Source: an uncultured Alistipes sp. (GTDB lineage Bacteria > Bacteroidota > Bacteroidia > Bacteroidales > Rikenellaceae). From it: 64,000 bases of DNA. The stretch covers positions 1 to 64,000 of the forward strand of contig UQUQ01000001.1 in assembly GCA_900544265.1 (NCBI GenBank), in the 5' to 3' direction. Below the pieces are notes generated by a model. It saw only the letters and a program-made list of their open reading frames with translations. It did not search any database and was not told where the DNA came from. Position 1 is the stretch's first letter. Every line of letters begins with the position of its first letter. Below, one piece after another: positions 24,038-29,712 of the stretch. A program made the position numbers and the translations under genes.

Positions 24038-25654
24038 CTATGCTTCTTTGTTCGTTTTCATACGCTCCGCCGCATGGCGCTTGGCGGTCTGGATGCATTC
24101 GCGGCGCGGGATGATGACCGACACGCCGCGGTATTCGATCTCCTCGCGGATCATCCGCTTGAGCTCTTCGCGGTTCTTCGGAAGGGGCACGACGACGCGG
24201 ATGTGCGCCGGGTCGACGCCGATGCCGGCGCAGATCGACTCCAGACGGCCCGTGCCGGCCGAGTCCTGACCGCCGGTCATGCCCGTGGTGAGGTTGTCCG
24301 AGATGATGACGGTGATGTTGGCCCCCTCGTTCACGGCGTCGAGCAGCCCCGTCATGCCCGAATGGGTGAAGGTCGAGTCGCCGATGACGGCCACGGCGGG
24401 GTGCTGTCCCGCATCCGCGGCCCCCTTGGCCATGGTGATCGAGGCGCCCATGTCGACGCAGGTGTCGATGGCGTGGAACGGCGCGAGCCAGCCGAGCGTG
24501 TAGCAGCCGATGTCGCTGAAAACGCGGCCGGCGGGGTACTCCTCGCGGATGACCTCCGTCAGTGCGGTGTACATGTCGCGGTGGCCGCAACCCTGGCAGA
24601 GGGCGGGCGGACGCGGCACGACGATCTGGCTGGCGGCGTGTGCCGCATGGGGCGCAAGGCCCAGCGCGGCGCGCACGCTGTCGGGTGTCAGCTCGCCCGT
24701 GCGGGACAGGTCGCCCGTCAGACGGCCGCGCACGGCGACCGGCGTGGGCAGGATGCCGCGGATGGCCTCCTCGACGAAGGGCTGGCCCTCCTCGACGACG
24801 AGCAGCGAGCCGCACTCGGCGGCCATGCGGCGGACGAGTGCACCCGGCAGCGGGTATTGCGAGACCTTGAGCACGGGATGCGGGCACCCGTCGGGGCAGT
24901 TCTCCATGAGGTAGTTCCAGGCGATGCCGCAGGCGATGATGCCCGTCGTGCGGTCCTTGCCGTCGGTATAGCTGTTGAAGGGGCTCGTTTCGGCCTCCGT
25001 CTCGAGGGCGGCGTAGTCCTCGATGAGCCGCTTGTAGCGCACGCGCGAGTTGCCGGGCATGAGCACCCACTGGCGTGTGTCGGCCGGGCAGGCGAGCGGA
25101 TTCGTTTCGCGCAGGTCGGCCGTCTCGACCACGGCGCGCGAGTGGGCCATGCGGGTGGTCAGGCGCATCAGCACCGGAATGCGGAATCGCTCCGAGAGGT
25201 CGAACGCCGCGCGGACCATGTCGTAGGTCTCCTGCTGCGTCGAGGGCTCGAAGACGGGAATCAGCGAGAATTTGCCGTAGAAGCGCGAGTCCTGTTCGTT
25301 CTGCGAGGAGTGCATCGAGGGGTCGTCGGCCGCCACGACGACCAGACCGCCGTTGGCGCCGGTCATCGCCGAGTTGACGAAGGCGTCGGCGGCGACGTTC
25401 ATGCCGACATGCTTCATGCAGACCAGGGCGCGCTTGCCGGCGAACGACATGCCGAGCGCCTCCTCCATGGCGGTCTTCTCGTTGGCCGACCACGTGCAGT
25501 GGATGCCGCGTTCGGCCGCAAGCGGGTGTCCCTGAATGTACTCCGTGATTTCCGTGGAGGGCGTGCCCGGGTAGGCGTAGACGCCCGACAGTCCGGCGTG
25601 GAGGGCCCCCAGCGCGAGGGCTTCGTCTCCGAGTAGCAGTTCTCGTCTTGACAT
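24038..25654 (-). CDS. iorA: Indolepyruvate ferredoxin oxidoreductase, alpha subunit, lacking the ferredoxin domain
   Basis: 538 residues. The N-terminal pyrimidine-binding half includes GVYAYPGTPSTEITEYIQGH and MKHVGMNVAADAFVNSAMTG. The C-terminal thiamine-diphosphate half includes LCQGCGHRDMYTALTEVIRE, GDSTFTHSGMTGLLDAVNEG and DNLTTGMTGGQDSAGTGR. Archaeal IorA ends in a ferredoxin-like domain with two CxxCxxC clusters. Here the protein stops after RGVSVIIPRRECIQTAKR plus a short basic tail with no cysteine cluster. It heads a five-gene operon and has a good promoter. Confidence 0.93.
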   Translation of the reverse strand: MSRRELLLGDEALALGALHAGLSGVYAYPGTPSTEITEYIQGHPLAAERGIHCTWSANEKTAMEEALGMSFAGKRALVCMKHVGMNVAADAFVNSAMTGANGGLVVVAADDPSMHSSQNEQDSRFYGKFSLIPVFEPSTQQETYDMVRAAFDLSERFRIPVLMRLTTRMAHSRAVVETADLRETNPLACPADTRQWVLMPGNSRVRYKRLIEDYAALETEAETSPFNSYTDGKDRTTGIIACGIAWNYLMENCPDGCPHPVLKVSQYPLPGALVRRMAAECGSLLVVEEGQPFVEEAIRGILPTPVAVRGRLTGDLSRTGELTPDSVRAALGLAPHAAHAASQIVVPRPPALCQGCGHRDMYTALTEVIREEYPAGRVFSDIGCYTLGWLAPFHAIDTCVDMGASITMAKGAADAGQHPAVAVIGDSTFTHSGMTGLLDAVNEGANITVIISDNLTTGMTGGQDSAGTGRLESICAGIGVDPAHIRVVVPLPKNREELKRMIREEIEYRGVSVIIPRRECIQTAKRHAAERMKTNKEA

Positions 25655-25681
25655 ATTGGTAGCGGTATTAGGCTGGTTCTA

Positions 25682-25711
25682 CAAAATTATGAATTTTTAG
25701 CCGGAAAGCAA
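25682..25711 (-). promoter_or_regulatory. Promoter of the iorAB operon: TTG-N19-TAATTTTG
   Basis: On the minus strand, TTG at 25709-25711 and TAATTTTG at 25682-25689, spaced 19 bases, about 28 bases before the iorA ATG. It shares the 200-base divergent gap with the GntR gene, making autoregulation or control by that regulator plausible. Confidence 0.7.
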
Positions 25712-25811
25712 GAATCTCCGCCAATTTATTAAGCAAACTTTCGGTTAAACGATAAAAACGTAGCCTTTGCGGGCTTTTTTGATAAAAAGTAAAAGTAAAT
25801 ATCGTCCGATG

Positions 25812-25843
25812 TTTTGGTTTGACTGGTTTTTTTTCGATCTTTG
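25812..25843 (+). promoter_or_regulatory. Promoter of the GntR gene: TTTTG-N19-GATCTTTG
   Basis: TTTTG at 25812-25816 and GATCTTTG (one mismatch to TATCTTTG) at 25836-25843. The -7 box overlaps the earliest in-frame TTG, so translation must start further downstream, at the ATG at 25859 or 25865. Confidence 0.6.
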
Positions 25844-25858
25844 CATCCCGATTCGATT

Positions 25859-26566
25859 ATGACCATGCAATCGACGAACAACAACCAGGTCGACACCGTC
25901 CTGAAGTACATCAAGGAGGAGCTTTACTCGGGCCGTCTGCATCCCGGGGAGCGGCTGCCGGCCGAGCGGAAGCTGGCCGAGCAACTCGGTGTGGGGCGTG
26001 CGCATGTGCGTGCGGCGTTCCAGAAACTCGAGTTTTACGGCATCGTGCAGACCTTCCCGCAGAGCGGCACGGTCGTGGCCCAGGAGAAGATGCAGGTGCT
26101 CGAACGGATGATTACCGATGCGCTGCAGATCGAACGCTACGACTTCGCGTCGCTCGTGCACGTGCGCGTGCTGCTCGAAATAGAGGCCGCGCGCCTGTGC
26201 GCCCGCAACCGCACGGAGGAGGACCTGCGGACGATCGAGACGGCGCTGCGCGAGTGCGAGGAGAAGTTCTACACCGACGAGCGCGTCTCGAAGGACTTTG
26301 CCTACCACCAGGCGCTGGCGCGCGGGGCGCACAACCCCGTGATCGCGTCGCTGCTGCTGGTTATCACGCCCGACGTGCTGCGCTACTACCAGCGCTACCG
26401 CGTCTGCACCGTGCCGCAGGAGGAGGTCTTCTACGAACACCGCGAGCTGCTGCGCCTCGTGCGCGAGCAGGACGAGGAGGGCGTCGCGGAGATGATCCGC
26501 CGCCACCTGCGCTCGCTGCGCGAGTTCGCCGAGACCTGCAACGAGCAGAACCACTTTCTGGAGTAG
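25859..26566 (+). CDS. FadR-subfamily GntR transcriptional regulator
   Basis: 235 residues from the ATG at 25859 (or 25865). The winged helix-turn-helix comprises VLKYIKEELYSGRLHPGERL, PAERKLAEQLGVGRAHVRAA and FQKLEFYGIVQTFPQSGTVV. The C-terminal FCD domain is all-helical; residues such as HVRVLLEIEAARLCARN and the histidines of FAYHQALARGAHN and RRHLRSLREF are candidates for the metal/carboxylate site of this family. It diverges from the iorAB operon, so control of that operon by an organic-acid ligand is the natural inference. Confidence 0.88.
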   Translation: MTMQSTNNNQVDTVLKYIKEELYSGRLHPGERLPAERKLAEQLGVGRAHVRAAFQKLEFYGIVQTFPQSGTVVAQEKMQVLERMITDALQIERYDFASLVHVRVLLEIEAARLCARNRTEEDLRTIETALRECEEKFYTDERVSKDFAYHQALARGAHNPVIASLLLVITPDVLRYYQRYRVCTVPQEEVFYEHRELLRLVREQDEEGVAEMIRRHLRSLREFAETCNEQNHFLE

Positions 26567-26640
26567 CGGTGGCGGGGCCGTCGGACGCTGCGCGCGGAGT
26601 TGCGGCATACGCCTTGCGGGCTGACGTCCGGGACCAGCAG

Positions 26641-26720
26641 GGAACCAGCCGGAATTAGTCGGAACCAGCCGGAATTAGTCGGAACCAGCCGGAGTCAGTT
26701 GGAACCAGCCGGGATCAATC
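26641..26720 (+). repeat. Four tandem 20-bp repeats (10-bp sub-periodicity)
   Basis: Units start at 26641, 26661, 26681 and 26701. The first two are identical (GGAACCAGCCGGAATTAGTC); the third and fourth carry a few changes in the second half. Each unit is itself two related 10-mers of the form GGRAYYAGYC, and partial units flank both ends. It lies just past the GntR gene and before a terminator. Confidence 0.85.
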
Positions 26721-26753
26721 CGGAACAGCCGTCCGAAGCCACCGGGCCAAATA

Positions 26754-26799
26754 AAACAAGGGCAGGAGGGTATCGACATTCCTGCCCTTTGTTGTTTTT
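26754..26799. terminator. Rho-independent terminator (GGGCAGGA/TCCTGCCC)
   Basis: Eight-bp perfect stem with a 12-base loop, followed on the plus strand by TTTGTTGTTTTT and preceded by an A-rich tract, so it could work in both directions. It most simply ends the GntR transcript. Confidence 0.8.
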
Positions 26800-26878
26800 G
26801 GGAGTGCTCTGCTCCGCTTGTCGGCTTCGCGCTGATTTAAAGTGTAAAAGCCCGTGCAAACTGCCTGAATCAAGACAG

Positions 26879-26950
26879 AAAAAGAGGCCACCATGCGGAT
26901 GGTAACCTCCCTAAATGCAAGAAGGAGAGCCTTTTCAGACCCTCCTTCTT
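26879..26950 (-). terminator. Double hairpin terminator after tRNA-Arg (left)
   Basis: On the minus strand, an AAGAAGGAG/CTCCTTCTT hairpin (26919-26950) follows the tRNA. It is succeeded by GAGG..ACCAT-CCGC-ATGGT..CCTC (26884-26909) and a T5 tract. The second is a good intrinsic terminator. Confidence 0.7.
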
Positions 26951-26952
26951 AG

Positions 26953-27026
26953 TGACGTCGACAGGACTCAAACCTGTAACCTTCTGATCCGTAGTCAGAT
27001 GCTCTATTCAATTAAGCTACGGCGCC
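26953..27026 (-). tRNA. tRNA-Arg (anticodon ACG), left copy
   Basis: 74 bases without encoded CCA. D arm GCTT..GAGC, anticodon stem TCTGA/TCAGA with loop CTACGGA (anticodon ACG), T arm ACAGG-TTTGAGT-CCTGT and discriminator A. The acceptor stem GGCGCCG pairs with CGACGTC, which leaves a C5-A68 mismatch absent from the right copy. The D loop has GA where GG is usual, as in the other copy. Confidence 0.88.
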
Positions 27027-27037
27027 GAATTGCGTTG

Positions 27038-27045
27038 CAAATGTA
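27038..27045 (-). promoter_or_regulatory. -7 element TACATTTG for tRNA-Arg (left)
   Basis: TAnnTTTG match 12 bases upstream of the tRNA 5' end. No TTTG lies at the ideal distance; the nearest is about 26 bases upstream, so the promoter looks weaker than that of the right copy. Confidence 0.55.
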
Positions 27046-27205
27046 GGGCAGTGTTGATTAACAGATGGTTACAAAATTAAGTTCGGCTGACTGTCGCTCG
27101 TTTTCCGTGCGGCTGTTTCGTTCGGTTTACACGTTGGTTTACACAATCGGGTAAATCCAATGCTGGTTAAACAATAAGTGAATTGAGTAGATATAGCATT
27201 AAAGA

Positions 27206-27260
27206 AGGGACAAACTTTCGCAAAGGGGTATATTTGAGACCCCTTTGCAAAGTCTGTCCT
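27206..27260. repeat. Imperfect inverted repeat, left member of a pair
   Basis: Arms at 27206-27229 and 27239-27260 share GGACARACTTT-GCAAAGGGGT with a 9-base loop and two or three mismatches. The sequence is clearly related to the hairpin at 28158-28209 on the other side of the zeta-toxin pair. Confidence 0.75.
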
Positions 27261-27293
27261 CGGAAAAGCTCGATCGCTTTTGTCCCTGTAAAC

Positions 27294-27321
27294 AAAAATC
27301 CTCGACTGTATGGCCGAGGAT
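27294..27321 (-). terminator. Intrinsic terminator after the toxin-antitoxin-like pair
   Basis: On the minus strand, ATCCTCG/CGAGGAT stem with a 10-base loop followed by TTTTTG, 22 bases after the small gene's stop. Confidence 0.75.
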
Positions 27322-27343
27322 GTATCATTAATATAGATACGAA

Positions 27344-27502
27344 TTATTTGAGGTCTTTGGCTTTTATCCGCACAACCTTACCATCACGCACAATCACCAA
27401 TTCCCCGTCCTCTTTTTTTGTTTTTTCAATCAGGCGTTTACGGGCAAGCAAAATCCCTGCATTAATCTTTTCCTGCATTTGTTTGATTTCAGTCTCGCTC
27501 AT
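27344..27502 (-). CDS. Small protein, putative partner/antitoxin of the zeta-type toxin
   Basis: 52 residues from the ATG at 27500-27502 (MSETEIKQMQEKINAGILLA). It is lysine-rich with a probable amphipathic helix, then a short strand-like tail (GELVIVRDGKVVRIKAKDLK). It overlaps the end of the zeta-like gene by 14 bases, so translation is probably coupled. A longer frame upstream would lie inside the toxin gene and is not preferred. The placement (toxin first, small basic partner second) is what I recall for COG4185-type pairs in Bacteroidetes; the antitoxin role is inferred. Confidence 0.6.
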   Translation of the reverse strand: MSETEIKQMQEKINAGILLARKRLIEKTKKEDGELVIVRDGKVVRIKAKDLK

Positions 27503-28070
27503 GGTCTGTAATGGTTTTATAAGATAACGTATCTTCGATTTGAATTGTTGCATCCTTTTCTCCCGATGCAATGATTTTAATTTCCGCGTCTGCCGAACTA
27601 TTGTCGTATATCGTCCAAAAATCGCAAACGGGTGTATAAAGCATTGTCAGATTGCGTAATCCGTTTGCATAACGACGGCGAATTACATCCGATGGGATAT
27701 TGTGGCCACCCTCGCTTACCCGTGTCGCAACGCGTTCGATTGCTTGTTCGGGTGTTGGTAGCCAAAAATAAAGTAGGGTTACGAAATAGCCTTTTGCGTG
27801 TGCCCGTTCGATAAACTTTACATAGGAACGGGTAGCCAATGTCGTTTCAAAAGCAAAATCCGCGCCCTCTGAAAGTAAATCATCCATGCGTTGCAACATC
27901 AACCGCCCAGCCTCGATGGCCACACTTTCGGGATTGAACGGTGATAGCCCCTTTGCAATCTCGTCGGCATTGACGAACTCTTTGCAGCCGAGCATTTCGG
28001 GCAACACGGTGTAGGATGCAGTCGTTTTCCCTGCACCGTTGCAACCTGCTATGATATACAGTTTCGGCAT
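27489..28070 (-). CDS. Zeta-toxin-like P-loop kinase/ATPase (COG4185 type)
   Basis: 193 residues. Walker A is IAGCNGAGKTTASY near residue 8, followed by FVNADEIAKGLSPF, FAFETTLATRSYVKFIERAH and LLYFWLPTPEQAIERVATR, then a basic segment DVIRRRYANGLRNL. These match zeta-toxin-like kinases (COG4185). Classical zeta toxins phosphorylate UDP-N-acetylglucosamine; whether this one does is unknown. Composition is far more AT-rich than the flanking chromosome, consistent with horizontal transfer. It has its own promoter and a small overlapping downstream partner. Confidence 0.85.
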   Translation of the reverse strand: MPKLYIIAGCNGAGKTTASYTVLPEMLGCKEFVNADEIAKGLSPFNPESVAIEAGRLMLQRMDDLLSEGADFAFETTLATRSYVKFIERAHAKGYFVTLLYFWLPTPEQAIERVATRVSEGGHNIPSDVIRRRYANGLRNLTMLYTPVCDFWTIYDNSSADAEIKIIASGEKDATIQIEDTLSYKTITDHERD

Positions 28071-28080
28071 ATCATATGAA

Positions 28081-28113
28081 CAAAGATAGGCAATTTATAT
28101 GAATTGTTCCAAA
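28081..28113 (-). promoter_or_regulatory. Promoter of the zeta-like pair: TTTG-N21-TATCTTTG
   Basis: TATCTTTG at 28081-28088 (minus) with TTTG at 28110-28113, 21 bases upstream. The leader to the ATG at 28070 would be under 10 bases. Confidence 0.65.
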
Positions 28114-28157
28114 TATTTCTTGTTGAAATAGGAACCTGTCTATTATCAGATAATAAA

Positions 28158-28209
28158 GGACAAACTTGTGCAGAGGGTCTATAAATTAACCCTTTAGCAC
28201 AAGTCTACC
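28158..28209. repeat. Imperfect inverted repeat, right member of a pair
   Basis: Arms 28158-28178 and 28189-28209 (GGACAAACTTGTGCAGAGGGT against its near-complement) with a 10-base AT-rich loop. The second arm contains the stop codon of the secreted hypothetical gene. The consensus GACAAACTT..GC..AGGG is shared with 27206-27260. Confidence 0.75.
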
Positions 28210-28681
28210 ATATTGGCCCTATGAGGCCACATTCTTCGCGTTTATAACTCCATTGTACTTGACTTGCTACACCCGTCATATTATCCATAAGGATAAAGTT
28301 ATAGTCATTCCCTGTCGGATACAATTCAAATCTGCCATTGATTTCACCACTTGGAATAAGAGCATCACAAACGGAATATTCATGGCGAGCGGCTTTATCA
28401 TTTATCCCAATTTGGAGAGCTGTTATACGTCCTGTTGCTGTATCCAATTTTAGAGAAGTATAAATATTGAATGTTCTGTACACTTTATATCTCGCGAAAC
28501 ACCTTATCCATAAAACCTCATCTGCAATTTGGTGTACTCGTTTCTCTAAGTTCGTTAACAAACTATCGTGCTGAATCTCTGTTAAAGGTTCTACAATAAC
28601 CTTTTGTAAAGAATCGGTATCTTGTCCATACGCACATAATGCTCCAATAAGGGTGATAATAGTTGAAAACAACTTTTTCAT
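28205..28681 (-). CDS. Secreted hypothetical protein
   Basis: 158 residues with a clear signal peptide (MKKLFSTIITLIGALCAYGQ) and a mature part of mixed alpha/beta character (FARYKVYRTFNIYTSLKLDT, GINDKAARHEYSVCDALIPS). Three cysteines remain after the signal region. I do not recognise a family. AT-rich codon use sets it apart from the flanking chromosome, like the zeta-like gene. It ends inside an inverted repeat and begins about 90 bases downstream of a candidate structured RNA on the same strand, which could be its leader. Confidence 0.6.
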   Translation of the reverse strand: MKKLFSTIITLIGALCAYGQDTDSLQKVIVEPLTEIQHDSLLTNLEKRVHQIADEVLWIRCFARYKVYRTFNIYTSLKLDTATGRITALQIGINDKAARHEYSVCDALIPSGEINGRFELYPTGNDYNFILMDNMTGVASQVQWSYKREECGLIGPIW

Positions 28682-28771
28682 GGTTATAAAGTTTAGGTTG
28701 TCGTCCCAGCACCTACACGACGGTTAAAGTTTGATTTTAGAAACAGAAAGCGTGGAGCTGTTCGTTTATCG

Positions 28772-28944
28772 ACCGAGAGGCATTTGGCGTGGCCCGTAAG
28801 CAAATAAACAATACCCCACACCGAATAGTATATATCAGGACGATATATGCCTATGTACGGTGATGAGTGTCTGTACTGCCTATCCTTGCTTACTTAAAAA
28901 TCGCCAAATTTTCTCGGTAAGGATTAGCGAAACACTTTCACTAA
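28772..28944 (-). ncRNA. Candidate structured RNA or structured 5' leader
   Basis: Nested complementary pairs form one long interrupted helix: ACCGAG (28772-28777) with CTCGGT (28913-28918), ATTTGGCG (28782-28789) with CGCCAAAT (28902-28909), and GTAAGCAA (28796-28803) with TTGCTTAC (28886-28893). Inside are CACCG (28819-28823) with CGGTG (28858-28862) and the hairpin ATATATC/GATATAT (28830-28848). A separate 9-bp hairpin lies at 28924-28944. A -7 box on the minus strand (28979-28986) would start transcription just upstream. No reading frame fits. I do not recognise a named family. Confidence 0.5.
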
Positions 28945-28978
28945 ATCAATATGTTGCCATTCGTAGGGAATGACCTCA

Positions 28979-28986
28979 CAAAGTTA
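28979..28986 (-). promoter_or_regulatory. -7 element TAACTTTG before the structured RNA
   Basis: TAnnTTTG match on the minus strand; predicted transcription would begin about three bases beyond it and run straight into the 28944-28772 structure and then the secreted-protein gene. The -33 region is weak. Confidence 0.45.
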
Positions 28987-29173
28987 GGAAATGTTTTTGA
29001 TACTCCACACTCTTTTTGGGGTATTGCTACACAAATTTCGCCAAAACAAAGTTTTTATCCAACAATCAATCGGCTGGATTTGAAATTTTGTTCGTTGTAA
29101 CATGGGATTGCCGTCAGCCGTTTCCGGGCTGCTCTTCTGTTGCTGATTGATGGCTGCGTCCTGCTTGCAAGAC

Positions 29174-29205
29174 AAAAAAAAGGTCGCCATGCGGATGGTG
29201 ACCTT
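29174..29205 (-). terminator. Intrinsic terminator after tRNA-Arg (right)
   Basis: Minus-strand stem AAGGTCaCCAT-CCGC-ATGGcGACCTT followed by a T7 tract; counterpart of the left-copy terminator with compensating changes in the stem. Confidence 0.8.
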
Positions 29206-29248
29206 CCTAAATGCAAGAAGGAGAACCTTTTCAGACCCTCCCTCTTTG

Positions 29249-29322
29249 TGACGCCGACAGGACTCAAACCTGTAACCTTCTGATCCGTAGTCAGATGCTC
29301 TATTCAATTAAGCTACGGCGCC
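29249..29322 (-). tRNA. tRNA-Arg (anticodon ACG), right copy
   Basis: 74 bases. Identical to the left copy except that the acceptor 3' strand reads CGGCGTC, so all positions of the GGCGCCG stem pair (with one G-U). Loop CTACGGA gives anticodon ACG. It has the better promoter and a sound stem, so this is probably the original functional gene. Confidence 0.93.
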
Positions 29323-29340
29323 TTTCCTTTATTGCGAGTG

Positions 29341-29372
29341 CAAATGTACGGCAAAAATCCGAATCACGCAAA
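29341..29372 (-). promoter_or_regulatory. Promoter of tRNA-Arg (right): TTTG-N20-TACATTTG
   Basis: TACATTTG at 29341-29348 and TTTG at 29369-29372, spaced 20 bases, on the minus strand. The extended -7 (GTACATTTGC) also fits the GTAnnTTTGC core used by CTnDOT-type integrases. Confidence 0.75.
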
Positions 29373-29712
29373 TAAATTCCGAAGAATTTTTAATAAAAAA
29401 TATCCTCCCGGCAGTCGTTTCGTTGTATATTCTGCAATATCAGCCGATTGCATCGGGCCTCCAGCCGGCGGTTGCATCGGGCGCCCTGCCGGGTTTCTCT
29501 GTCCGTGCCGCGGGCCGGACGAAAAACGGTCCGGAGATGTTCCGTAACGGTCCGGAAGCATTGCAAAAGCGGTTCGGGGCATGCCCGGGGACCGACCGGG
29601 AGCGCTTCGGAATATTCGGGACCCACTCCGGGCGGGGGCGTTCGGGTGCGGCCCGTCCGGTCGGTTCGTTCGCTGACGGTCCGGACGCGGACCGGGCCGC
29701 TTCGGGCTGCGG
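29373..29712. other. GC-rich spacer with scattered GTCCGG/CCGGAC hexamers
   Basis: No credible gene. After an AT-rich start, the sequence is built of CCGG-containing words (GGTCCGGA at several places) and a near-duplicate TTGCATCGGGC pair (about 29446 and 29472). It lies between the tRNA promoter and the ruvC stop. Confidence 0.5.

Larger units (their letters stand above)
26871..27026. repeat. Left copy of a ~155-bp direct repeat (tRNA-Arg plus terminator)
   Basis: Aligns base for base with 29168-29322, with about a dozen differences, nearly all outside the tRNA gene. It contains the tRNA, a hairpin and a terminator. The two copies bracket an AT-rich island. Confidence 0.85.
29168..29322. 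repeat. Right copy of the ~155-bp direct repeat
   Basis: Same organisation as 26871-27026: tRNA-Arg, AAGAAGGAG-type hairpin region and terminator. Within the tRNA only one base differs (acceptor stem). Confidence 0.85.

Noticed and set aside
26641-26720. CRISPR array
   Set aside because: The units are contiguous without spacers, and no cas genes are nearby.
26600-26905. 101-codon frame over the tandem repeat and terminator
   Set aside because: It reads through the repeats and an intrinsic terminator; composition gives Gly/Ser/Gln/Pro-rich repeats with no family, so it is not called.
27120-27145. Direct repeat GTTTACACGTTG/GTTTACACAAT as an attachment site
   Set aside because: Two short copies next to the left tRNA look attractive, but no second copy was found at the right end to make an attL/attR pair.
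27183-27527. 114-codon plus-strand frame over the left inverted repeat and small gene
   Set aside because: It crosses the hairpin and terminator and is antisense to the overlapping small gene; its translation resembles no family.
28690-29030. Group II intron remnant
   Set aside because: The nested helices were considered, but no domain V-like motif, no reverse transcriptase and no GUGYG-type 5' end were seen.
28984-29307. Frame reading MNRASDYGSEGYRFESCRRH on the minus strand
   Set aside because: This is the translation of the tRNA-Arg sequence, a well-known artefact.
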